Of a DNA stretch of 64,000 bases, positions 21,319-32,582 are shown in pieces. The stretch's first letter is position 1, and each line of letters opens with the position of its first letter. Origin of the DNA: Gremmenia infestans (taxonomy: Eukaryota; Ascomycota; Leotiomycetes; Helotiales; Hamatocanthoscyphaceae); contig JAFEVB010000010.1 in assembly GCA_032629725.1 (NCBI GenBank), positions 620,001 through 684,000 on the forward strand. The letters are read 5' to 3'. The position numbers and the translations under genes were made by a program. Below the pieces are notes generated by a model that was not told the DNA's origin, did not search any database, and saw only the letters and a program-made list of their open reading frames with translations.

Positions 21319-21641
21319 AGACGAGGCAATGAGACCTGAACGAGGTGTTTATTGAGTTGCTCATAATCGCGCACTAGTGCACCACAGGACACTATATGGG
21401 CCCATCTTTGGGAAATGACAAGAACAACGAGGATGCGAGTGCTCATTCTTTGCCTGAAGCCGCGGAAGATTTTAGGTCTCAAAGGACTCTTCCCGCACAC
21501 ACTCGTCGCGGACGTCATTCTTCAATCACAGTCATTGGAGCCTAGAGGAGTCCTCTTGCACGCCAGCGTGGTGACTACTCCGAACAAGCCCAGGGGCTTA
21601 GCCAAATGGCAACTAGCCTTTTGCAATTGAAGAAAGGGGAG

Positions 21642-24236
21642 TTTTGTTGCATATCGTTTCAGGAGGCTGAGGATCTACGGAGTATGCTCGAGGAAAATAA
21701 GCTTGTAAGCTTGTCGCTAGTCCTCCCCAAAGCCTCAGTTCCGCCGCGTTTTAGGGGTACCCGTCTCATTTTGGCCAAATACGCTCTGGAAGAACGGAAT
21801 GAGGTACGAAGCTGGCTTTATGGTACCAAATTATCACGCCGACGCTGAGAATGCCTGAGTCTGGCCGATAAAAGCCTCACTGTGAGGCAAAGAGCAAAAG
21901 TTCCATATTTTCTGATGTCTGAACAGCTTCATTGCAAACTGCAGGCGAATAGACGGTACCTTTACATCTGATTCGGGAGAGAATAAATCTCATTCCAAAA
22001 CTTCAATCAGAAGCACGTGTGTGTTTCCTAGTATCTTGCTCTCGATTTCAACCCCTCGGAGAAGGGTCTCTAGGGAGAAAAGATGAAACTAGCATCTAGG
22101 GTAGCCTTTGAAGCATGTCACAGAGTGTGTACCAGCTACGCAATACGCTCTATGCAATTAGTGCGTGCGTGCCAGAAAGGGAAATGCGAAAGAGAATGGA
22201 AGGGATGTTTACTGCACTTCGCAGGCGCGGGGCAGGGATGATAGATATATCGTTCACTGGAATTACGGCTTATTGCTTTTAGATATAGAGATAAGTTTTG
22301 TTGCATTTCACTGCGCTGCTGCACGATGATGTAGGTAGGTGTTTACTAGTTAACTTTTTTTTTGTGGAGAGATGGATGGTTGGACTTGTTTAGCACGGTT
22401 AGATCGATGGTAGTTGGTTGGTAGTTGGTGTGGTGATGGTACTAAGTAGTACGAATAAGGGGGAAGGCTCTGGAAAGGGCTTTTTGTTGCAAGTCGCATT
22501 CAGCCCTGTCCTTGCAAGTCTTTGGGGGGGGGATTTCTTGATTGGGATTAGGTGGAGTGATGGATGGAAAGGCTGAGGGAGGGAAAGGGGGAAGTGGTGC
22601 GTGGGTTTTGTGTTTGGGGTGAGATATATATGGTGTTTGGATCTTTAGAGTGGGTATACATATACTTACTGTAGGGTTCCAAGTTCATCCATGCATTGCC
22701 TCTGTATATATATATAATTCCCTTGATGTTTCTTTCATTCCCCATGATCTCTATGACGGACGGGATTTCTTCTTCACTTGACTCTTAGTTTCCTTGCTTA
22801 GAATCAAAAGGCTTCGGCACTGATGTAATATCCGTATCCATATTTCACTACCATGTGTTCATTCAAAATCAGTCACTCGGTCACTGACATCCATCTCATT
22901 ATACCGCCATCCAGAACTCAGAACTCCTTCCCTGCTTCAATACCGATCGTATTTCATCTATACCAAGACGAGTAATAGACTAACAGAGCAGGATATCTTG
23001 TTGCGTTTCGTTAGGTAATTATATTACTTTATTTTTTCTTCTTTACACGGGAGTTTTTATGTCATTTGATGGAGATGATGATGATGAGATTTCACGTCTT
23101 GAATCGTCACGCTTGAGAAGGATGAGGTCAAGAGCGCGCTTGGTTGGGAGTCCGGTCCGATTCTGGGGAAGTGTTATGATGTATGTAAGATATATATATT
23201 TCTATCTCTCTCTTATTTTTGTATTGTTTATTGGTGGGGAAGAGAAAGCTAGGTTGGGGCCGGGTTTGCCCTCGTCTTATTCATTGCTGCCACATTGGAG
23301 TACAGTCGACGAGTAAGTGAGTTTCTTCGATTACTCCCGAAATGGCATGGCATGACAAAGTACACTTCACTTGACAGCTCGAACCTACCTACCAGTGAGA
23401 TGCAGGAAATACGGTGCGTTATTATAGGATACACACAACACGTTTTATATCAATCCAGTCCAGTCTTGATTTCAAGCGACCGACCGGACGAGTTCTATTC
23501 TAGAAATTGAATCCTAGATAAACGCTTCGTTTCACTCTAGATATAGGCCTAGCTAGCTAGCTCTAGGAAAGGAAATGAAATGGAATGAAATGGAAGGAAT
23601 GGAAGTTTTGTTGCATTTCGTAAAAGAGCCTTATTCAGTCTTTACTTTCCTGATGCAGTGGACTGGACTGGACTGGACTGGACTAGAACGCTAGATAGGA
23701 AGGAGGCTTAACCTCTTAAAGAAATATGGGGTATTTTATTGCATATCGCACGTTGTGTGACATGACGATTTGGAAAGAGAGTTTGCAAATCTGTTATTGT
23801 GGTGGGCGGGCCGAGCCGTGATGTGGTTGAGGTTGAGGTTGGGGTTTGAGATGCCGGTGTGCTATATGCGTTGTATTTATTGTTTGTATGAAGGGGAAGA
23901 GGGGATTCTGCCTTAGCTGGAAACTTCTGAGAGTAGGAATTGCCGGGTCTGTTATCAAGAGTTACCTAGGCAGGTATCTAATCTAATTCAGAGTCATCTT
24001 ACAGTATCTAAAGTAAATATAAGTTCGGTGATACTGTACCGTACGAGTACCGTGAACCTTATCAAAAACATTCCCATCGTCCATCCCCACTGTCTACCTT
24101 GTACGAACCTCGACCACCTTCCCTTCCTTTCCCCACCCTCCCCCACCATCTCATCTCCCGCTTCAATCCCCCTTCCTCCTCACTCGCAATCACTCGCAGG
24201 GTAATCATTGGAAGTCTGCTCTTTTGTTGCAAATCG
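21642..24236 (+). repeat. Dispersed 15-bp word TTTTGTTGCAWWTCG, seven copies
   Basis: Copies on + at 21642-21656 (…GCATATCG), 22296-22310 (…GCATTTCA), 22482-22496 (…GCAAGTCG), 22996-23010 (TCTTGTTGCGTTTCG), 23606-23620 (…GCATTTCG), 23734-23748 (TTTTATTGCATATCG) and 24222-24236 (…GCAAATCG). Copies are 113-639 bp apart, and flanking sequences do not align beyond the word, apart from purines just before it in several copies. No copy was seen in the opposite orientation. I know no factor or RNA with this consensus. Confidence 0.8.
23660..23684. repeat. (GGACT)5 microsatellite
   Basis: Five tandem GGACT units in the gene-free interval. Confidence 0.9.
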
Positions 24237-24647
24237 TAAAAAAGATGATCTGCAGACTCGGATACAATCTCGGTCGTAGCTGGTGAGTCTAGACCGGTCG
24301 GAACAGGGAAATGTCGGGCTAGTCTGGTCTGTGTCTGGGTCTGGGTCTGGCGAAGCGAAACGAAACGAAAACGAAGATACCTTGATGGGCTGAGCTGGGC
24401 TGGGCTGGGCTGGAACTCTTGCCACGGATACTCCGCATGGGATAATCACAGGGTTTTATCATAGAGTGTGATTATTTAGTTTATCAAAGGTAGGGTATCG
24501 GGAATATAAAAATCATTTGGGTCGAGTTGGCACCTCGCAAGAATTATAGATAGTAGCTCCACGCTAGACGTAAAGTGTATTTATAGTAGCAGTTTTACCT
24601 TAAAAGTCTCAACCACACGCTTACTGGTTTACATATATAGGTAAGTT

Positions 24648-24683
24648 ACATATAGTACATATAGTACATATAGTACATATAGT
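24648..24683. repeat. Four tandem copies of ACATATAGT
   Basis: Perfect 9-bp period, followed by a degenerate ACTTCGTACATACAGTAC. GTAC palindromes occur at each junction. Confidence 0.9.
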
Positions 24684-25550
24684 ACTTCGTACATACAGTA
24701 CAAAAGATCCCTCACACGGCCTTCAACAAAGAACAAATGCTATCAGTCCTGCATCATATCATATCATACATATCCAACCTACATAATTTCCAGCCATCAA
24801 ATCAAGTCTGCGTAGTATTCCTGCCAAGAAGCGACCGCCGACCAAGACTCTTAACCACGGTCATGGGCTCGAGAGTCGAGGCTGAGAAGGCGAGTGAGTG
24901 ACTGATTTCGATAAATTCCACGCAGGTTGATATCTATTCATAGTACGTACTGCCGCTCGGACAGACATTGAAGTGGATAGATAGTTTTTGAGCAAAAAGC
25001 TACAAGAGAAGAGAAGTGAAGAGAATCGCGGAGCCTGTAATGTAATTGCGTGTGTTCAGAACATGATATACCTAGCTCACTCTCTTGTACCATGACTGAA
25101 AGGCTGTAAGGCACTACTTACTGTAAAGCTATAGAAATGGATGAATGAATGAATGAATAAATGGATGAAGGTTTTGACTATAAGGAGAGAATTAAAAATA
25201 TAAAGTGCTGCGTATAGGAATACACATGACATTACTCAACTGTTGAAATGAACCCGCCAGATGTACAAAATGGGACCTACATACAAAGCTACTTAGCTCT
25301 TAAACATCACATGAGCATTCTCGTAGGGCTGAGCTAGACTCCTAGCTGTAGCTGGCACCCCTAGTCTTCAAATCCGCAATATTTGTCTAACATTTACATT
25401 GCTATGATGGAAGAAGCTGGTAGACTGTATAGTTATTATCATATAATCATCATAATCACCTCCAAACCCAGCGCCAATCCCATGCAAATATGCTGACCCC
25501 GTCCAAGAACACCTACACACGCCGCCCTACCCTCGTCAATTCCTGCTTCG

Positions 25551-27921
25551 TCATGGCGATATAGGTGTCGCGGTGGCATCTTCCACTGCTTCTGCAACGG
25601 CACTAGATCGATCTGCTGCATCGCGTTTCGTCGGAATTGTCTCGGCCCATTTCTTGGCCTCTTCAGACGGGGCCACAACTGGCTCATCATCCATACCTTC
25701 CTCGTGGAACTTGGAGTTATGCGGGATAGACACCAGATCCTCCTTCTTGATCTCCACGCTGTGGCTAGGTGTATGATGGTTCGAATCCGCATCAAATATA
25801 CTCTCCTCAAAACTGTCCTGCGTATTTGGCCGACTGTCCACAGAGTTAATCAATGCCGCCGATTTCTCATTTCTGTAAGACGTCGGGCGTGGAGGTGATA
25901 TCCACTCCTCTTTCCCCTTTTGCATCCCAGACGAAGTGCTATTTCTCCCCCATCCTGACTTCCGCTTCTCACCCACCCAAGTGCCCCAGCTACCGATGTA
26001 CGCACCGGCTTTAGAGCCGACGCTCTGAACGGTTTGTTTGGCACCGTTGAGATCTGGGGCTTGGAAACCTTGGGGTGGAGGGGTCGTTCCATTTCTCTCT
26101 GCTTCTCGTCTGGCCTCTTCGTGTTTCTTCCTCTGGCTTTCTTTCAGAGCTTCCATATCTGCGTATAATTTGTTGAAAACCGTGTTTGCTTTCTCTCTCC
26201 CTGCAGCTAGATTCCTACCTAGAACTTCCTTGCCAACAGCAAATCGCTCATCGAGGTGGAATTCCTTGACTTGCTCCGCAATCCGGCGCTGCACATCATC
26301 GATTGTAAGACCACCTGCGCATGGATGCTTAGGAGGGACGATATCGAAGAGATTTGAGTCCGTATGCCGTTCCCAGATGCGATAATTTTCACTCCGAGTC
26401 CAGGCTTCGATCCAGTCAACGCCAAAATCATGCGAGGGGTCACCTTCTACTTGGGGCAGGGTGACTTTCGGGTTGTGTGCGTGGTGGTTTAGGTAATTGT
26501 GACATTTTACCGAGGCTATTAGTGATAGAAGGTATTCTTCAAATTGTAGACGAATGAATTCTTCTGAGCCGACGTATCCCATGGTATTTGGCCGGCCTGG
26601 ATTTGTTTCATCCCAAGTGTCGTTCACAGATTGTGTCAGAAAGTCCATCCAGCGGCGATCAGCAGCTGAGAGAGTGAGCGCTTGTCGCAAGGATGCAGAA
26701 GTGATGTTGATCGTATTTTCATCGAGGTTGACGAGAATATCGCTATAACGATCTTTTTGTTGTAGGAGAAGAGAGTTTGTAGAGCCTACGATGTATGACT
26801 TTGTCCCGTAGTCTGCTAGCATATCGAGTTGTTGCAAAGGGGTATAAGGCCCAAAAAGACTCCCCTAACGAACTCGGTTAGCAGGTATTTACAGCAGGGG
26901 ACTCGAACATACCTTTCCAAATATTTGTAAAGGTAAACCCATATAGGATAGCAACGAACTCCTATCGCTCAGTTTCACACTCGTCGCTTTGACCAAATTC
27001 TTCTCGTAATTTTCCATTTCGGGATCTGCACAGTCCTGAAGATTTCTTATGAGGCCTGGGATCAAAGATATGAGTGAGAATTGCATCATGCACAACCTCT
27101 CACACCTGGATCCAAAGAAGAGCATCTACTCGGTATTTAGCATGTCTTTTTCGTAAAATCCCTGTCACAATGCTTACCTTTGGCTGCAACAAGCAACATT
27201 TAAACAGCACCAATGTCTGCCACTTGAATTCTCTCACCAACTCCCGCAAGCTCATCCCCAAATATTCCTCCCTATCTTCCTCAGCAAGCCCAACACCCCT
27301 TTCTTTCTCATCTTTCAAGCTCTCCTGGAACCTCTTCAGAATTTCCGTATCCGTAAACTCCTTCTGGGCGAACCAAGCACTTGTCACCACGCCCAACCGT
27401 TCCCTCAACATGCCAAAAAATTGAGGCGAGTCCGCTATCACCACAACTGCCTTTTGGACCGTGGATCGTGTAACATCAGCGGGTCTATTGAGGAGCAGAG
27501 AAGCGTCCATCTGTCGCGTACACGAAATGCCGAATAGGGAAGTTGCAGGTAAGGAGCCGCGCGCGGGGCGAAGGAGGGTGAAATAGGAGAAATCTTCAGA
27601 CGACCTGTCCGTAACCGTCTCGGTCAGCTTCCCAATATGCAACCTAAGAATAGAAGGACACTCACGCATGCGCTCCATCACTCAATGCCATAAACGGCAG
27701 CAAAGGCCAATCATAGTCGGCAGCTGGATCTACTCCCTCCTCAGCTCCGAACCAGTCTTCTACCTCTGGGCCTCTGGATTGTTCCTCGTCAGCCCAATGC
27801 CATGTTTAGTTGTACCTTTAACAATAAGCTATCCTTACCTAGCATGGTGAAATCCGACAACTGTAACGAGAGGTATAAAACCATTGCTCCCCGGGGCAAG
27901 CTCTGCCTCTTTACCCTCCAT
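25551..27921 (-). CDS. AVL9: AVL9 late secretory pathway protein
   Basis: Exons 27921-27839, 27773-27666, 27604-27178, 27125-26913 and 26864-25551 give 714 aa; introns are 65, 61, 52 and 48 bp. The N-terminus joins across introns into VTVVGFHHARGPEVEDWFG, then LLPFMALSDGAHASSEDFSY and SLFGISCTRQMDASLLLNRP, followed by VTRSTVQKAVVVIADSPQFFG, the hallmark run of the family. The longin/DENN-like AVL9 domain spans about residues 20-450. The C-terminal 250 residues are charged and disordered, with an EERN-type coiled segment (KESQRKKHEEARREAE). Yeast AVL9 acts at the Golgi in exocytic vesicle formation and in actin polarity. The gene is complete, and the ATG at 27921 gives the conserved start. It lies downstream of a 4.7-kb gap on its 5' side. 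Confidence 0.92.
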
Positions 27922-30900
27922 CTTGTACAGTGCGTCCCGCGCGTTCGTGATCAGCCCAATTCAAATCCTCGCTCGTCTCGTCGTTTCCCGATTCTTCCCA
28001 AGATCGAAAAATGCCCTCGGTTTTGTCGAGAATAAGTCGTAGCTGCTCAACACATTGTGGCTCCTGTCGTAAGACGCGATTTAAAAAAAACCAAGGTAAG
28101 CTTAGGATTGTCGATCAAGGGGGGAGAAGGCAAGGTCCGAGTCGGCTCTCCTGTCCTCGGTTTCTCCTAAATTTTTGTAAGGACAATTTGATTTTGAACA
28201 CGTCTTTCTTGATTGCTGGGTATCGTACAGGTTCTCTCTCGATATGGTAGAGTACATACAGTACAGGCGCGACTTTTCTGACCGCTCACTCACCACAATC
28301 GATGCAATGCCATCTGCAAGGCCAGCGAATCCATGGATTCCCCGATAGCGTCGCCAATCATGACCCGACGGGCCAGGATGCGTCGATTGGTGGATACATG
28401 TCACGTGCCTGTATTATATCCTGTGGTGGTGCATTTGCTTGTGCAAGTCATATAAACAACGTGGGTGATAGGATCGCATTGCTGGCATTCTATTTTCCGA
28501 CGCGTGCTTATCGGGTGGTGGTATTATATATATGCTGCTGGATCTCTTCTAGGAAGGTCGGCGATGCAAAGTCTAGAACTAACCCTCGCACTACAGAATC
28601 GTGCAGCATGTTTGTTGAGGGAACACGGTTCCTTAAGGGTTCCCCATGGTTATGTTTCATACATACTCTAGCATTGATGTTGGTATGCAAGTCATTAGAG
28701 AATCTTTGGTTCGGCCCTCCTGCAATCAGATTTAAAAGAGGGCGAGTGCACTTCTCCTGTCCGTCAATGCTATTATTCATATCTCCTTTGATTTCCGAAG
28801 GTTGCGTTAATCTCCCATGTCTTTTAGCAGAATGCTCTCAAGTGAGAATTAGCAGGCGTGTTTGCTATTAAACTAAGTACTAGGCGTAATAATTCATGGA
28901 CTTTTCATGCCAAGTGGCGAAGGCATGTGGCGAACAGTACTTCAGTCAATTTTTATGGTCGATTCCCTAGCAAGTCCATCTCTTTTGCAAGTCACTCCTG
29001 CAAAGCAGAACTGTATTCAAATGCCTTCCAGTTTTTTAAATGGAATTCCAACGCGGTGGATACCGACAAGTTGTCTTCAATCCCTCTAACCACCAGGGAA
29101 CGTTGGTATATTGAAGATCAACACACGCCATCTTCGAGATCAAGAACGGTGTAATACGCATGCGTACATACAAATAACTTCTAGACTTGTGTAACAAGTC
29201 GATAAAGTGTCGCAAAAACTCAATCGACTCATGTTCTTTAATGACAAAGACAGCGCAAAGATTGTCGTATCTGCCTTCGAGAGTGGTGAGTGCAACAGGC
29301 AGGTAAACAAGATTACGTACCAAATTCATCTGAAAGCGATGAACGAACAAACGAACGAACGCTTTTCCTTGACAGCATTCAGTATCTTGGCAGTGATATC
29401 TAGATTTTGTCTCAAGCTATCAATTTCCCTCCACGTAACCGCAATCACCCATATCACGCGATATTCCTCTCCTGGACTCGAAGATGCTGGGCAACCAGCA
29501 GCCCTTCCAAAGATGAAATGTTCAGCTCACATGTTCAATATCATGATTGCATTGCCAGAGGAATATCCGTGCTTTAGTAGGACAACTGGATCTTGGTAGT
29601 TTCTCCCGAAAAGCCGTCCTCCGGGTTTTCCTACATGTGTATGATGGATGACGTTTGTTTCTAGAAGTACTAAGAGTATCTTATTCTCGTAGTTCTGGTC
29701 TACCATTCTATTGTTCAGAAAGAACTTCTGACCATGTTGCTGCTGCTTGCATCTGCAGCGGTTATGTCAAGTGATTTACTTTTCATTGTAGAATACAAAT
29801 CTTGTCCCATATGACCACACCTCCTACTAGTTCCAGCTATGCTACTTAATATCAGCAAAAAAAACCCCCCGACAGAATTTGTTCTTTTGACCGTAGAAAT
29901 ATTTTGACAGCAACGACACTCCTTTCCGATCCATACGTACCCACTTATCATCTCTCTCACATTGAATCCCGTCAAACATACCATGATCTCTGGAATCCGA
30001 CGCCGCCCCCATCTCATCGCCTAACAATGCATTGGCTTCGAAATTCCTAATACACGGGGCGTGCAGGTTGCCACTGTCCGGACAAACTTGCACTCTACTC
30101 ACTCTTTTTATACTCACCAACTTAGTGCAGGATATGGTATGCTGTAGGCCATACTGTAAATGGCTCCTAAACATCAATATCTAGAGGCCAAGAAACTAAG
30201 CCCGCTTCTTCTGCAAAATACAAAAGCCGCCAAAGTCTTTCATTATAAATCACCAACGGCATAGTCTAACATCCATCGCATCAGTCCGACACATTTCGTA
30301 GCCAGTTTAATCCAAGCTTGACTTTTCCTCACCACAGACTTTCATTTCTCTTCCCTTTATCCAAGACCCGCCTCACACATTCACATTCAACAGCAACCCA
30401 CTCCGTTTTTACCTATAGTAAGTTTCATCACATCTGACGAACGACTTTTGCTGTCAGAACCCCTTTCGTTCATTCGTTCATTGGGTAGTCAGGATTGCTA
30501 CCGTCCCAACCTTTACGTAGGAAGAGTCTTGGTAAGATTATGGCATAATGGTGTTGATGTGAAGAAGTTGAGATGGAGGCTGTTGATATAATGTTGTAGA
30601 TGTGATATTGTTGGTGTGATATTAGAAGGTGAACCAGACCTTGTAGACTAAAAGTTTTCAACATCATGCAGCAGTGAATGCCTGTTACATGCAATCCCTT
30701 GGGATATCGAGTGAATCTAGCGCAGCTGAAAGGTGAGGGAAGTCCTGTGGGTTAGGTTCCAACGGTCACTTTCAACACCATACGATAGTGAATGTTTTTT
30801 GCCTGCTGGGGTGCCTCGATTGGCCGGTCTTAACTGTAGCTGTAGCAAGTTCGGCTTCGGTGCGAAAACGACAACTCGGGAATAGCTGCCTGCGTTGTCG

Positions 30901-32582
30901 GTAAAGGGGTGAAATGATACAACGCTTTCAATATATCTCAACCCCTCAAATAATTCTCAAACCTCCGCCCTTAGTCTCCCTCCTTCTAGCCCCTCAACCT
31001 ACCCAGTCCAGCCCTCCCTCCACTCCTCCAAAACCACCCAGAATTACAATCCAAGAACCATCGATTTCGAATTTCAAAAGCAGCGTTACGTCTATACAAA
31101 AGGGAAAAAAAGTACGCAATATAACACGATCAACCAAGCTAAGATGATAAAAAAACAAGTAAACGAAAAATCCATAATAGAACCACCATCCACCACTCTC
31201 CCACAAGACACAAGAAAACACGTAGAATGGAAGAGCGGTAGATTATGTGCCTGGTAGATCATGTGTCGATATCTTTGACTTCCTTCCCTCCCTTCCATTC
31301 AAACAAAAACTGCAAGAAAAATGAAACACAAGCTCTGCTCACCCAATCATGTTTTGTTAAGATTATACATCCTCACACTCACACCCACAGCCACACCCCA
31401 CAGTTAAACATCAATTACTGTCAAAACCTCACCTCTCCTGCTATCAAAACCGCCATTCATTCATTCACGCAACGCCCCATAACCTTCCCAATCCTCAATT
31501 CCCATCCACCCACCCATCTCTTTACTACTACTACCACTACTATCACCATCACAACATTCGTGCAAGAAAGAAGCTCAAACCGCTCCCCAAGTCATTTACC
31601 ATCCATGTCTTCGGCAGTGTACGGGGCCCTGAAGAACCAATGCTACCATCATCCTTCTCCTCTTAGATGCAATCATGTTAGTTAAACAACTTGTCCGCGT
31701 CTTTATACAGTACGTCTAGTAAACAAGATGCGTGCGTGCGTGCGTGCGTGCGTGACTTGGTTACAGTATCATACCCCTCGCTCTCTCCTGAAACTCCACC
31801 CCACCACACCACTCCTCATACATATAAAGACCGCGCGCATCAACCAAACCAACAACATACTTTCCTCAATATAATCGAGTCATAATCTATCATTCCTGTG
31901 TAACGAACTATCTCCACGACATCATAAAGCTCTGCAACTTGCTTTCGCTTCTTGATCACGCAGTGAAGATGTACGTACGAGGCGAGGAGAGGGAACCCGT
32001 TAAATAAAGCAAGGCGGGCTTACTCGATGCTTGACTTGAATCTGGCAAGCCGCATCGAGTACTGTACGTCAAGTCAACAACTAGATGGGAATAGTACCAA
32101 GACGGCAGAATTCACATCCACAGTCACACCACAGTCACAACCACAACCACAATCCCAAAAACCCATCATAGAGGTGAGTCTTCATTCTCATTGATATCTA
32201 CGGCGCGCCCTATAACATCTCGCACCCTCATCAAAGGGAAGGGACTTGCTTGCTCAGTTTACCCGACCAATCCATGCTGTAATGTATCATCTCTCTCGTA
32301 TTGTACGCCGAGGAAACATAATAAGAGAAAAACCCGAAAACAACTCGGGCTAATGAAAACAAACTCGAAGACCAGTCTCCGAACCCCAGGCCATCGCAAA
32401 GCAAGAAAGGAAATTGTTTGAGAGAATCCCAGTGCAGTGCCCGATATCGTGTTCTCTTTGCATCTGTCTCTCCTATGAATCGTTTCGTGTATTCCGTGTT
32501 CCTCCGAAAGGATATTTATTTATTTTGTGGGGTGTGTTTGTGGAACCCATCCATGCGTAAAAGACATCGCAATTCAACGTCA
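27922..32582. other. 4.7-kb interval between AVL9 and HOG1
   Basis: No gene can be supported. The longest frame is 28302-28871 (+, ATG start, 189 codons) and has no recognisable domain. A minus frame at 29350-29036 has a protein-like stretch but no clear gene structure. From about 30300 to 31900 the + strand is strikingly C/T/A-rich, like a fungal 5' leader or non-coding transcript, with a (GTGC)n run at 31729-31754 and an ACCACA-rich stretch near 32120-32160. The AVL9 promoter and HOG1 3' UTR must lie here. Confidence 0.4.

Larger units (their letters stand above)
21319..25550. other. 4.2-kb gene-free interval between converging genes
   Basis: Both flanking genes end here, so no promoter is needed, yet the interval is 4.2 kb. 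No frame longer than 90 codons has coding character. It holds seven same-strand copies of TTTTGTTGCAWWTCG-like words, (GGACT)n, a 9-bp tandem repeat, G/T-rich and TATATA-rich stretches, and a TACGGAGTA at 21676-21684. It may contain a non-coding transcription unit. Confidence 0.5.
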
